This document shows positions 1 to 8,486 of a DNA stretch of 43,727 nt, one piece after another (positions within the stretch are counted from its first letter, which is position 1; each line of letters starts with the position of its first letter). The notes beneath the pieces are model-generated. The model worked only from the letters and a program-made list of their open reading frames with translations. It made no database searches and was not told the DNA's origin. The DNA lies in the NCBI GenBank assembly GCA_012838205.1, contig DUPR01000054.1:1-43727 (forward strand), written 5' to 3'. The position numbers and the translations under genes were made by a program. Origin of the DNA: Methanobacterium sp. (lineage in GTDB: Archaea > Methanobacteriota > Methanobacteria > Methanobacteriales > Methanobacteriaceae).

Positions 1-690
1 AAAAAAGAAAGTAACGATTTTATATTTAGAAATCCCGATTTGGTAGTTTTCGTATTTGTAAATAATTCCTGTCGAATATTATGGTGTCTTTTTTCCTGAT
101 TATTCGCCTCCTGATTATTCGCCTTTTTCGGAGGTTTTCCATTATTTCTGTGAAGATTTTGGTGTCGTGTGGCGCTCCACCGTGGATTAAAATAGCAACA
201 GCCATTGTAAATTCGTGTTCTATAACTATAGTGGCTTTAAATCATATGTAAAAATCCGTAGGAGGATGCGTAGCTCCATTTTAAATTTTTCGAGATATTC
301 TTTAGATCAGTGTTTACGTTTAGTATTGTAATCTAAATCCACAAGCATGGCATCAATGATAAATGTTCGTTTTTACACGTTTTTTAATTGGTTTAGTTTG
401 CATTAATATGCTTTTTGTGATTTTAACGAATGTATCAGGATGGAATCGCGAGATGAATTCTGAAATTTGAAGTGCACTGGGCATTTCATTGATTTGGAAG
501 AATTTCTGCAACTTTTTATCTCTGTTAAGCTCAGAAACTACAAATTCAATGTTTGTATTAAAAAAAATAACAGTAAATATTATTTTGATTGATAAAATCA
601 TCGTATTGGTGTTTTTAACACCTTTAGAAGCAATTATGGTTTTTGATTTTCGAGAATTGCTGAACTATGTTCAGCAAACTCACAGCGAAT
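1..690 (-). pseudogene. decayed DDE (IS4-like) transposase, truncated by window edge
   Basis: Read on the minus strand, the stretch from about 690 down to 1 gives pieces of one transposase in shifting frames. An N-terminal piece (601 down to 353) contains VVSELNRDKKLQKFF and ends early. A second frame gives TFIIDAMLVDLDYNTKRK (first catalytic Asp), followed by an in-frame stop. A third piece around 240-60 gives HEFTMAVAILIHGGAPHDTK and IIFDRN (second and third acidic regions), and then the frame changes again near 60-80. At least two frameshifts and several stops make it non-functional. The 3' part lies outside the window. The family (IS4-like DDE transposases common in Methanobacteriales) is recalled from motif style, so the exact IS family is uncertain. 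No terminal inverted repeats could be fixed. Confidence 0.8.
95..124. repeat. 15-bp tandem duplication inside the dead transposase
   Basis: The 15-mer CCTGATTATTCGCCT occurs twice back to back (95-109 and 110-124). On the minus strand it adds five codons in frame (RRIIR repeated) between the second and third catalytic regions of the transposase remnant. It is probably a replication-slippage scar. Confidence 0.9.
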
Positions 691-1010
691 AGATATGAGA
701 ACCGATAATTTTAAATATTTTCTCTAACAAGATATAGTTTGGGTCTTCTTTACTGTAATTTAAGTGATAATTAATTTTATTCGCCAAATAAATGTATATA
801 AACATCAATACTTAAATTTAACGGTTTAAAAGCCCATTAATTATTACATTATAAAAATAAAGATGTATTTTTAGAAAAAGGTAGAGTAATACTTGTCTTA
901 ATATCAAAAAAATACCCCAAAGGTTTTCTTTCATTAACAAAAATCTAAGGGGCTATTAGTATTAATGTGTAAAAGATCTAACAAAGTGCAATAATTAGGG
1001 GGGAATGTTA
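691..1010. other. AT-rich spacer without a recognised gene
   Basis: No ORF with coding character is visible. An imperfect inverted repeat (CCCC at 915-918 with AG/TTTT following, paired to AAAATCTAAGGGG ending at 952) lies about 60 nt before the next start codon. It could be a leader hairpin or a leftover IS end. Neither reading is supported further. Confidence 0.4.
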
Positions 1011-1415
1011 ATGAAATTAATTGCAGAAACTTTTAATAGTCGTTTTGACCATTGGGGGATCGTTTTACCCGAAGAAGATATGCAAAATAGGAGTGGTGGA
1101 TACATCCAGAATGCAGGATGGCTCATCCAGTACTGCTTTGGGAATGATGATCATGGTGAATATCTGGATTACTATGCAGCCCATAGAATGACCGATGATG
1201 AACATGTGCGCATCTATGAGGATGGTCAAGTGAAGAACCTCCCAGCATTACGCAGCATGCGACTGGTTAGTAAGGATCCAGTGGAAGATAAGCGGCTTGA
1301 AGATGAATATTACCAGGAAAATCAGCAGATTGCCAAGATGCTGGCTGAAAAAGGTTTTGACAAGTTCACCATCAACATGTTTCTCCATGCCGGGCTGGAT
1401 AAAAAAACAGAATAG
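1011..1415 (+). CDS. conserved hypothetical protein, 134 aa
   Basis: This is a soluble, acidic protein of 134 aa with no signal peptide or membrane segment. It opens with KLIAETFNSRFDHWGI and contains the aromatic-rich stretch GEYLDYYAAHRMTDDEHVRI. The style is that of a compact conserved domain, but I cannot name a family or function. A G-rich Shine-Dalgarno (GGGGGG at 998-1003) sits 7 nt before ATG 1011. The alternative in-frame ATG at 1005 almost touches the SD, so 1011 is preferred. It appears monocistronic, with more than 400 nt to the next gene. Confidence 0.75.
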   Translation: MKLIAETFNSRFDHWGIVLPEEDMQNRSGGYIQNAGWLIQYCFGNDDHGEYLDYYAAHRMTDDEHVRIYEDGQVKNLPALRSMRLVSKDPVEDKRLEDEYYQENQQIAKMLAEKGFDKFTINMFLHAGLDKKTE

Positions 1416-1848
1416 ATACAGACGAAAGCCCTTGGAGGCCTACGCAAGCCATGAACACATTCTTTTAAATCATTAAATAACCCTTGGACCATTAAATATT
1501 AGATCAAAATACCATATGAAATTTCTGTTCCATAACCTCTTAATCAGGAATTATTTTTCTTGTTTTAAATATTCATAGCATCCCCAAGTAGTTTTTCGTG
1601 AAATGTAGCCAGTATCTTTCAAAAACTGAAAAAAACCGTTTATTTAAATCTATAGGCAACACGATGGCTGTCTTGTGCATGCATAAACCACTCCCTTATC
1701 ATTTATATTTATTAAAGCATTATGTGATATTTTTTGAGAAAAAAATATGATACTGGGATTAATTTTCTTGTGCTCTCTACCTCAAATTCCTTGACCTTCC
1801 CCAAATTATAGTATTCCATCCCCCTATAAAGTGGAGGTGAAAATTATC
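1416..1848. other. 433-nt spacer, nothing supported except a possible TATA box
   Basis: No coding pattern is seen. TTTATATTTA near 1698-1708 resembles an archaeal TATA box, but it lies about 140 nt before the next start, so its target is unclear. Confidence 0.35.
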
Positions 1849-2247
1849 ATGAGGGTTAGTCAAGGAATACCAGTAGGGGCAAAAGCCAAGTTATATGATC
1901 CTGATTCTTTCCATGACCGTGAAGAGGTTATTATATATTCAAGAGAAGAGTTTAAGAGGACTTATGTAGCTATGCATAACCAGGTGCATGATATTTTCTT
2001 AATGGAACGCCTTTGGGATCAGGAAGATAATAAAAAGTTGATGGGCCAATGGTACTGGATAATGGGAAAAATTCATATAATAAATTCAGAATTGGACTCA
2101 TTTCTCAGCGCCAAGCCAAGCCAAAGTTATCTGGACGCATACTTGCACAGTCCAATTAAAAAAAGAGAAGATAATGGGTTAGGATCTTTAATTAAACTAG
2201 CTAGTGAATCCAGGAAAGCTCCAGATGTGGGTCTGGATTTTTTATAG
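1849..2247 (+). CDS. hypothetical protein, 132 aa, paralogue of the next gene
   Basis: The product is soluble, with no recognised domain. The N-terminal pattern G-x-KAKLYDPDSFHDREEVIIYSREEF resembles the next gene's RKVLLYKPHLFRKTEDILIF, and both share an IN-S/E-EL segment about 80-85 residues in, so the two look like diverged tandem paralogues. GGAGGTG at 1833-1839 is a strong SD 9 nt before ATG 1849. The in-frame GTG at 1831 overlaps this SD and is rejected as a start. The function is unknown. Confidence 0.7.
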   Translation: MRVSQGIPVGAKAKLYDPDSFHDREEVIIYSREEFKRTYVAMHNQVHDIFLMERLWDQEDNKKLMGQWYWIMGKIHIINSELDSFLSAKPSQSYLDAYLHSPIKKREDNGLGSLIKLASESRKAPDVGLDFL

Positions 2248-2312
2248 ACCAGTGAAGAAGTTTGAATTATGTTTAACTGGTACTAGCTGTTCTTATTGAT
2301 TGGTTGGTTGGG

Positions 2313-2807
2313 ATGAAACATAGTTACGGGATTGTTGACCACAGAAAAGTGCTACTTTACAAGCCTCATCTATTCCGAAAAACCGAAGATATTCTGATTT
2401 TCCCCAGTAAAGAATTAAAAAAATGGCAAAGTGATATCAGAGAATATTTAGATGGTATTTATCAGATTAACGCTAAAAATATGGGAAAGGGTCGGTTGGT
2501 GGATGTGGAAGATGTGAAACTGGTCCAGGGATTAGTGGTTAACATCAATGAAGAACTGGAGAACATTTTCAATCCAGATGGGAAGATGAATTTTACCTAC
2601 AACTATGTTTCCGTTATGGATGACGAATACAAAAAACCCAGAAACAACTATTACGGCCGGTACATGAACAAAATAGATAGAAAATTCATTAAGATAACTC
2701 CCAGGATAAAGTACTTACACATGATGGAAATTGTAGACTACGCTCATAAACTGTGGAGTTTGGAGGATGGTTATGCTCGAATGTTGAAAAATAAGGCTAA
2801 AAAGTAG
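2313..2807 (+). CDS. hypothetical protein, 164 aa, paralogue of the preceding gene
   Basis: The protein is basic and Tyr/Lys-rich with no membrane segment. It shares with its neighbour the pattern LY-P-x-x-F-x-x-x-ED-x-x-I and a following helical region with LV..IN-EEL. The C-terminal part (MKYLHMMEIVDYAHKLW-like helix) is its own. ATG 2313 is preferred over the upstream in-frame TTG (2304). The SD is poor (TTGGTTGGG), so translation may be weak or coupled to the gene 65 nt upstream. The function is unknown. Confidence 0.65.
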   Translation: MKHSYGIVDHRKVLLYKPHLFRKTEDILIFPSKELKKWQSDIREYLDGIYQINAKNMGKGRLVDVEDVKLVQGLVVNINEELENIFNPDGKMNFTYNYVSVMDDEYKKPRNNYYGRYMNKIDRKFIKITPRIKYLHMMEIVDYAHKLWSLEDGYARMLKNKAKK

Positions 2808-3017
2808 TTTATAGCTAATTGTTGGTTGAAAACTTTGAAATAATTGGAAAACCTTATTATTCTAACAATTAGAGCTTCTTTAACAATTATTGTATAAAAA
2901 CACTGACTAACATGATTACGATAAATAGATAAAATATAGGTCATGAAAGTTAAATAGGAATTAATGGAATTACAAGCTGTACCTATCTCAGTAAGAGCTA
3001 TTTGGGAGTTGATAAAA

Positions 3018-3224
3018 ATGGCAAAAGAAATCAAACAATTAGTGGTAGGAATAACCCGTGAGGGTGATATAGTGGTTAAAAGTGCGCGGGGCAGAATGTA
3101 TGCAGTTAAAAAGGCTGCGGATTTAGAATTTGGCTGCGAAGACCTTTTTAAAGATGTAGAAACAGAATTATATGCCACCATAGATACTGAAGCTGAAACA
3201 TGGGAATGCACTTCTATTGAATAA
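3018..3224 (+). CDS. small conserved hypothetical protein, 68 aa
   Basis: Begins MAKEIKQLVVGITREGDIVV and appears beta-rich (alternating VVGITREGDIVVKSARGRMYAV), ending in an acidic tail with two Cys. No family is recognised. GGGAGTTGAT at 3004-3013 serves as SD for ATG 3018. A longer reading from ATG 2964 adds 18 residues but has a poorly spaced AGGA. It lies 61 nt before the M23 gene and may be co-transcribed with it. Confidence 0.6.
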   Translation: MAKEIKQLVVGITREGDIVVKSARGRMYAVKKAADLEFGCEDLFKDVETELYATIDTEAETWECTSIE

Positions 3225-3285
3225 AAAATTCATATTATCTTAAAATGATTGAAACAATAAATAGGGTGGCATATCCATAAAGTAG

Positions 3286-3987
3286 ATGCTAATGGCGATA
3301 ATGATGGAACTTGTACCTATAGAAGCACCCCTTAGGGATGAGTGGATGGTATTAAACAGTCCTGGTACTAAAGTTCCCAGTCATGGTACTGATTATCTTG
3401 CACAAACATATGCCTTTGACCTTTTACAAGTAGACTGGTCCCAAAAATCAGCGAAATTCTACAAAAAAAGTATTTTAGATTATATGTTAGGCCAAGTACG
3501 TCTAAATGATTGTTATGCCTATGGGAAACCTATTTATGCACCCATTTCTGGCCAAGTGGTTGAATCTTTAGACGGGCACCCTGAACGAAACCCGGTACAG
3601 CCCTTTCATGATATTTCAGTGGCCTTTAAAAATGCCCTGTTTTTCGATCCTGACAAACATAATCTTCAGGATATCACTGGCAACTTCGTGATAATTCAGG
3701 GTGAAGGAATGTGGAAGGGAGTATGGGCCTTCCTGGGTCATATGAAAACTGGTTCGGTGCAGGTAAAAAATGGTGATTTAATCAAATCCGGAGATCTCAT
3801 AGGAAATGTAGGTCACTCTGGTAACTCTACCGCCCCTCACCTTCATTTCCAGCTTATGGATCACCCAAATGCAACCAAAGCTAAGGGTATTCCTTGTTGT
3901 TTTAGAGAGTATGAACTATATCAGGATAACCATTGGATCACTGTAAAAAATGGAATACCCAAAAATAAGGACAGAATTCGTTTATAA
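3286..3987 (+). CDS. M23 (LytM/lysostaphin-type) metallopeptidase homologue
   Basis: The C-terminal half carries a typical M23 core: a beta-rich GNFVIIQGEG region, FLGHMKTGSVQVKNGDLI, then GNVGHSGNSTAPHLHFQL. The HLH at residues 185-187 would supply the last zinc ligand. An upstream His/Asp set (SHGTDY at 32-37 and AFD at 43-45) may supply the others. M23 enzymes cut peptide cross-bridges of bacterial walls. No signal peptide or TM helix is visible, so as read the protein is cytoplasmic. ATG 3286 is the longest reading. ATG 3304 is an alternative, and neither has a well-spaced SD (GGGTGG is at 3264-3269). The physiological substrate is unknown. Confidence 0.8.
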   Translation: MLMAIMMELVPIEAPLRDEWMVLNSPGTKVPSHGTDYLAQTYAFDLLQVDWSQKSAKFYKKSILDYMLGQVRLNDCYAYGKPIYAPISGQVVESLDGHPERNPVQPFHDISVAFKNALFFDPDKHNLQDITGNFVIIQGEGMWKGVWAFLGHMKTGSVQVKNGDLIKSGDLIGNVGHSGNSTAPHLHFQLMDHPNATKAKGIPCCFREYELYQDNHWITVKNGIPKNKDRIRL

Positions 3988-4236
3988 GAATTTATTATTT
4001 TTGATTTTTTGCTTGTTAATTTTGTGTTAGATCGAGGATGATGGATATTCCCTGATGTACTATTTTAAGTCCTTCGAAATTGACTGACCCTCCCCTCAAA
4101 TTAATACTTAAAATCTGGATCGTGTTGGGTGTGCACTTGACTTGGGAAATAGTTAATTTTATATATCATGATTAATAATGTTAAATTAATTATCATGTTT
4201 TATCATGATAAATTAACTGCTTGGAAAGTGATACTC

Positions 4237-4551
4237 ATGTTAAAAATAAAAGGAATATACGAACTCCCAAAAAAAGAAGATGGATTCAGAATATTAATAG
4301 ATGAATCATGGCCCTCCAACATGTCCTCCAAAGAAGCTAAAATTGATTTATGGCTTAAAGACATATACCCCCCTGATTCCAGCCAATTGTCGGAGGATAA
4401 ACTTACACATTCTGCTATTGTCAATAAAAAAGATCCTGCAGAACTTTGGAAAAATAACCCTATAAAATTTATTAGGGATACCGAAAAAAAGAGAGGAACT
4501 GTTACATTTTTATGCTCTAATCTCCAGAGCTTGAAACGATTACAGTTTTGA
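4237..4551 (+). CDS. DUF488 family protein, 104 aa
   Basis: RILIDESWPSNMSSKEAKIDLWLKD matches the DUF488 signature (R-x-L-x-D-x-x-WP, then D-x-WLK-x-x-x-P-S). The later GTVTFLCS strand also fits. The usual basic WPRG motif reads WPSN here, and the family's C-terminal portion is short. GGAAAGTGAT at 4223-4232 precedes ATG 4237. An earlier in-frame ATG at 4168 lacks an SD. The family has no firm biochemical function. Confidence 0.75.
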   Translation: MLKIKGIYELPKKEDGFRILIDESWPSNMSSKEAKIDLWLKDIYPPDSSQLSEDKLTHSAIVNKKDPAELWKNNPIKFIRDTEKKRGTVTFLCSNLQSLKRLQF

Positions 4552-4628
4552 AAAATCTCATCCCAAACTATTTTATTTTTTTAGATCAAGGTAATTAAAA
4601 AGATTAAACTCATCCTCCCTAAAGAAAG

Positions 4629-4691
4629 GTTAAACTAACTAGATCCACCACTTATGCAAGGGTGGATCATCCACACACAACTTAGTTTAAC
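4629..4691. other. nested inverted-repeat element (candidate structured RNA, attenuator or mini-element)
   Basis: Outer arms GTTAAACTAA (4629-4638) and TTAGTTTAAC (4682-4691) are perfect complements. Inside, GATCCACC (4642-4649) pairs with GGTGGATC (4661-4668). The second inner arm can instead form GTGGAT-C-ATCCAC with 4669-4674. The inner pairings exclude each other. It lies about 200 nt before the cupin/fprA genes and 78 nt after the DUF488 stop, so it could act on either. No run of T follows directly. Confidence 0.65.
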
Positions 4692-4845
4692 TGGCAAGGA
4701 ATATCGCTTTTTTATCGCATTTTAAGCATCTGAAAAGATCAAAACACTTTTAATTAACTATAACCTTTTTTTACCAAAATTATTTTTAATAAAAATTTCA
4801 GGTGTAACCATATGAAAAATTATTTAGGCTTCAAAAATAATAATA

Positions 4846-4868
4846 TTACAGTGTAACAACAGTTGTTA
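4846..4868. promoter_or_regulatory. overlapping palindromes before the cupin/fprA genes (candidate operator)
   Basis: TTACA-G-TGTAA (4846-4856) overlaps TAACAAC-A-GTTGTTA (4854-4868). The pair ends 8 nt before the AGGAGG ribosome site of the cupin gene. A regulator bound here would sit at the transcription or translation start. Which regulator is unknown. Confidence 0.5.
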
Positions 4869-4889
4869 TTATAATTAGGAGGTTATTAT

Positions 4890-5216
4890 TTGATAGAACA
4901 AATTTTTAGGTTATCCCGTGGAAATGAAAAGGCTGTTGAACGAGTTATCTTTGATGAAAACGTTCATTATCTTCACATGGTATTTAACCAAGATGAAGGA
5001 CTTCCTGAACATTTATCTAATTCCAACGTCTATATGACGGTTATCAGAGGCAAACTCTCAATCGGCCTTGATGACCAGGAAATACATGAATATGAAGCTG
5101 GAACCCTCCTTAAAATACCCTTTCAAACCAAGATGAATGTTAAAAACCTGCACTCTGAGACTTTAGAACTGATTGTTGTAAAGGCTCCAGCGCCTGGCAC
5201 ACTGAAAAAGGAGTAA
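4890..5216 (+). CDS. cupin-like small protein, 108 aa
   Basis: A single small beta-barrel domain of cupin type: HYLHMVFNQDEGLPEHL, then VYMTVIRGKLSIGL, and EAGTLLKIPFQTKMNVKN. The first motif keeps Glu/His (LPEH), but the usual second-motif His (P-x-x-x-x-H) is replaced (IPFQTKMN), so metal binding is doubtful. The start is TTG 4890, supported by a textbook AGGAGG (4877-4882) 7 nt upstream. It precedes fprA by about 80 nt on the same strand, suggesting shared expression and possibly a role in oxidative stress (inference only). Confidence 0.75.
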   Translation: MIEQIFRLSRGNEKAVERVIFDENVHYLHMVFNQDEGLPEHLSNSNVYMTVIRGKLSIGLDDQEIHEYEAGTLLKIPFQTKMNVKNLHSETLELIVVKAPAPGTLKKE

Positions 5217-5298
5217 ATTATCATTTTTTTTTAATGAAAACAAATCCAGTTTTAGTGGAACTATTAGCATAATAAACTAGTTTAGGAGAGTGAGCAAA

Positions 5299-6486
5299 AT
5301 GAAAAAGCAAATAAAAAATAATGTATCATGGGTAGGTAAAGTAGACTGGGAGCTTCGAAAATTTCATGGGAATGAATATTCAACTCATAAAGGCTCGACC
5401 TACAATTCTTACCTGATACAGGAAGAAAAAACTGTCCTAATTGACACAGTGTGGTCTCCCTTCGCGGAAGAATTTGTGGAAAACTTAGCCCAAGAGATAG
5501 ATCTGGATAAAATTGATTACATTGTAGCCAATCATGGAGAAATTGACCACAGCGGAGCCCTGCCCGCCTTAATGAAACATATTCCTGACACTCCAATTTA
5601 CTGCACAGCTAATGCAGTTAAATCCCTAAAAGGACAGTTCCACCAGGATTGGGATTTTCGTGTGGTTAAAACCGGGGATACATTGGATATTGGGAATGGG
5701 AAGGAACTAGTCTTCGTTGAAATGATGATGCTGCACTGGCCAGACAGCATGGCAACCTACCTTACCCAGGACAATATACTGTTTAGTAACGATGCTTTTG
5801 GACAGCACTTGGCCACTGAAAAGTTATACAATGACTTGGTAGATCAATGCGACCTTGACGAAGAAGCCATAAAGTACTATGCTAATATCCTAACCCCTTT
5901 CGGCCCTATATTAAAGAAAAAATTGGATGAAGTCCTTTCATTAAACCTAGAAATCGATTTGATTGCCACTAGCCATGGGGTTATCTGGAGAGACAATCCC
6001 CTGCAGATTGTTGAAAAATATTCACAATGGGCCAATGATTACCAAGAAAATCAGATCACCATTATCTATGACACCATGTGGAACGGTACTAAGATGCTGG
6101 CTGAGAAGATAGCTGAAGGAATAGGCCTGGCAGATCAGGAAGTGGTTGTTAAAGTCTTCAACTTATCCAAAAGTGATGAAAACGACGTTATAACCGAAGT
6201 TTTCAAATCAAAAACCGTTATGGTGGGTTCACCAACTATTTCTAACAGCATCTTACATAATGTAGCTGGTTTCGTCCATTTGATGAAGGAATTAAAATTC
6301 AAAAATAAAAAAGCAGCTGCATTCGGATGTTACGGGTGGAGTGGTGAATCTGTGAAGGTGTTAAACGGTTTAATGGAGGATGCTGGTTTTGAAGTTATTG
6401 ATGATGGCTTTAAAAACCATTGGAATCCAGATGTTGATGCACAAGAAGCAGCCATAAAATTCGGGGAAAAAATCGCCAGAGCATGA
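5299..6486 (+). CDS. fprA: F420H2 oxidase FprA (A-type flavodiiron protein)
   Basis: Reduces O2 to water with F420H2, protecting anaerobic methanogens. The N-terminal beta-lactamase-like domain has all diiron ligands: HGEIDH (H79, E81, D83, H84), H146 in MLHWPDSM, D165 in SNDAF and H226 in TSHG. A flavodoxin domain for FMN follows from about residue 252 (IIYDTMWNGTKMLAEKIA, then GSPTISN and FGCYGWSGE). At 395 aa it has the usual length without extra domains. ATG 5299 has AGGAG at 5284-5288. The in-frame GTG at 5290 touches that SD and is rejected. Confidence 0.95.
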   Translation: MKKQIKNNVSWVGKVDWELRKFHGNEYSTHKGSTYNSYLIQEEKTVLIDTVWSPFAEEFVENLAQEIDLDKIDYIVANHGEIDHSGALPALMKHIPDTPIYCTANAVKSLKGQFHQDWDFRVVKTGDTLDIGNGKELVFVEMMMLHWPDSMATYLTQDNILFSNDAFGQHLATEKLYNDLVDQCDLDEEAIKYYANILTPFGPILKKKLDEVLSLNLEIDLIATSHGVIWRDNPLQIVEKYSQWANDYQENQITIIYDTMWNGTKMLAEKIAEGIGLADQEVVVKVFNLSKSDENDVITEVFKSKTVMVGSPTISNSILHNVAGFVHLMKELKFKNKKAAAFGCYGWSGESVKVLNGLMEDAGFEVIDDGFKNHWNPDVDAQEAAIKFGEKIARA

Positions 6487-6734
6487 GTTTAGGATTTTAC
6501 ATCCCTTTTTCTTTTATTGGGAAAGATTTTACTATTTTTTAAAGATATATAGTTAGGATGATCGCTAGATACTTTGAAAACCCCTTAATATTTCACGAAA
6601 AGATGGTTTATCAGCAAATTATTTGTGCCTAAAATAATAAGACCCGGATCATTATACTGGGAATTACTTCTCACCTCCTCTAAGTTAACTGATTTCACCC
6701 CACCTCTACCAAAGTATAACTTAGTGAAGGCCCT

Positions 6735-8486
6735 ATGCAGACTAAAAATTTCATTCTCATGGACATTGACTATGTCACCAGGAACCGAAAACCAGTCATA
6801 CGATTATTCGGCAAACTCCTAGAAAATAATGAACAGAAACATATTATCGTGTTGGATAAACATTTTAAACATTACATTTATGTCATTCCCCATGATATTG
6901 ATGTCTGTTTAGATGAATTGAAAAAATTAAACATCTTAAAATGGAAAAAAATCTATAAAAATGATGGAGAGTTGGTGAAAGAGGTTTTAAAGGTAATTTT
7001 TAACCATCCCCAAGATATTCCTAAATTCGTAGAAAAAGCAAGGAATTTAAAATCTGTGAAGGAAATTCGAGAGTATGATATTCCATTTTACCGCAGATAC
7101 CTTATTGATAAAGGTTTATCTCCCATGAATATGGTGGAAGTACATGGTAGGATACTATCTGAAAACTCTTCGACTTGCATTTTCCAAGCAGAAAAGCCAC
7201 CCACACCCCAAAAATCCAGTTTACCAGAACTTAAGGTTTTAAGTTTTGATATGGAAATCTACAATCCCCCAAACACAGCCCAACCCGGCCAAAACTCCAT
7301 TATAATAATTAGTTTTTCCAGTAATCAGGGTTTCAAGAAAGTGTTCTCCACCAAAAAGTCTGGAATGAATTTTGTGGAGACAGTAACTAATGAAAAAGAG
7401 TTATTGGAAAAGTTCGTGGAAACTATTAAATCCCAAAACCCGGACTTTATACTGGGATATAATTCAGACAACTTTGACTTCCCCTATATCAGAGATCGGG
7501 CTGCAAAGTTAGGTGTGACCCTTAAAATAGGAGTAGATGAATCCGAACTGGAGTTCACACAAATCAGTGGAAAAAATGCAGCCATGATCAGGGGGCGAAT
7601 TCACATTGATCTTTACCCCTACATTCGCCGTTACCTTCAATTAAACCATCACACCCTAAAACATGCCTACAAGGAGCTTTTTGAGGTGGAAAAACTGGAC
7701 ATTCCCCAAGAAGATATTCACACTTACTGGGAAGAAGGCAAAGATAAATCAGACCAACTATTCCGGTACTCCCTGGATGATGCTAAGTCCATTACCCAAA
7801 TAGGTGAGAAGATGTTACCTCTTAGCATAGAATTAACCCGTATTGTGGGACAACCCCTATTTGAAGTGGCCCGCATGGCATCAGGAAGACATGTTGAATG
7901 GTATTTAATCAAAAAATCATTCGAATATGGAAATTTAGTGCCTAATACAGCTTTATCATCAGAATTAGCCCGACGAAAAGACATCCATGTTGTAGGGGGT
8001 TATGTTAAAAAACCAGTGCAAGGTTTACATGAGAATATTGTCTACTTTGATTTTAAAAGCTTGTATCCCAGTATAATAATTTCCAAAAACATCTCCCCAG
8101 ACAGCCTCACCCATAATACTGAGCTAGATTGCCATATAAGTCCTGAATATGGGCATAAGTTTCGTAAAGAACCAGTAGGTTTCATTCCATCAGCTATTGG
8201 CAAAATTCTCCAAGATAGAATGAGAATTAAATCCTTAATGAAAGAATCTATAGATAAAAGACAGTACCAAATTCTAGACACAGAACAAAAAGCATTGAAA
8301 AGACTGGCCAACACCATATATGGCTTGTATAATCACGACTCCTTTCGATGGTATAGTTTGGAATGTTCTGAAGCAATAACTGCATGGGGACGATATTTTC
8401 TCAAAAAAACTATGGAATATGCTGAAAAAAAAGGATTTAAACCAGTTTATGCAGATACTGATGGGTTTTTTGCAACTTATAAATGA
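6735..8486 (+). CDS. polB1: family B DNA polymerase, large (N-terminal) half of split PolB
   Basis: Replicative/repair DNA polymerase with 3'-5' proofreading. Exonuclease motifs are present: Exo I FDMEIYN (D172, E174), Exo II YNSDNFDFPYI, Exo III YSLDDA. Polymerase motif A DFKSLYPSI (D439), motif B KALKRLANTIYG (519-530) and motif C YADTDG (D574, D576) follow. The protein stops seven residues after D576, lacking palm remainder and thumb. This matches the split PolB known in Methanothermobacter, where a second gene elsewhere supplies the C-terminus. No such fragment follows here. GTGAAGG precedes ATG 6735. ATG 6756 is an alternative start. Confidence 0.93.
   Translation: MQTKNFILMDIDYVTRNRKPVIRLFGKLLENNEQKHIIVLDKHFKHYIYVIPHDIDVCLDELKKLNILKWKKIYKNDGELVKEVLKVIFNHPQDIPKFVEKARNLKSVKEIREYDIPFYRRYLIDKGLSPMNMVEVHGRILSENSSTCIFQAEKPPTPQKSSLPELKVLSFDMEIYNPPNTAQPGQNSIIIISFSSNQGFKKVFSTKKSGMNFVETVTNEKELLEKFVETIKSQNPDFILGYNSDNFDFPYIRDRAAKLGVTLKIGVDESELEFTQISGKNAAMIRGRIHIDLYPYIRRYLQLNHHTLKHAYKELFEVEKLDIPQEDIHTYWEEGKDKSDQLFRYSLDDAKSITQIGEKMLPLSIELTRIVGQPLFEVARMASGRHVEWYLIKKSFEYGNLVPNTALSSELARRKDIHVVGGYVKKPVQGLHENIVYFDFKSLYPSIIISKNISPDSLTHNTELDCHISPEYGHKFRKEPVGFIPSAIGKILQDRMRIKSLMKESIDKRQYQILDTEQKALKRLANTIYGLYNHDSFRWYSLECSEAITAWGRYFLKKTMEYAEKKGFKPVYADTDGFFATYK

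Larger units (their letters stand above)
4552..4889. other. spacer carrying the nested inverted repeat and overlapping palindromes
   Basis: No gene is seen. The structured element at 4629-4691 and the palindromes at 4846-4868 are listed separately. A second GTGTAAC copy lies at 4802-4808, 49 nt before the one at 4851-4857. Confidence 0.6.

Noticed and set aside
353..601. 82-aa minus-strand ORF as a stand-alone gene
   Set aside because: It is only the N-terminal fragment of the dead transposase; homologous fragments continue in other frames.
6735..8486. Intein or frameshift explaining the short PolB
   Set aside because: No intein motifs, and no C-terminal PolB sequence in any frame downstream; a natural split fits.
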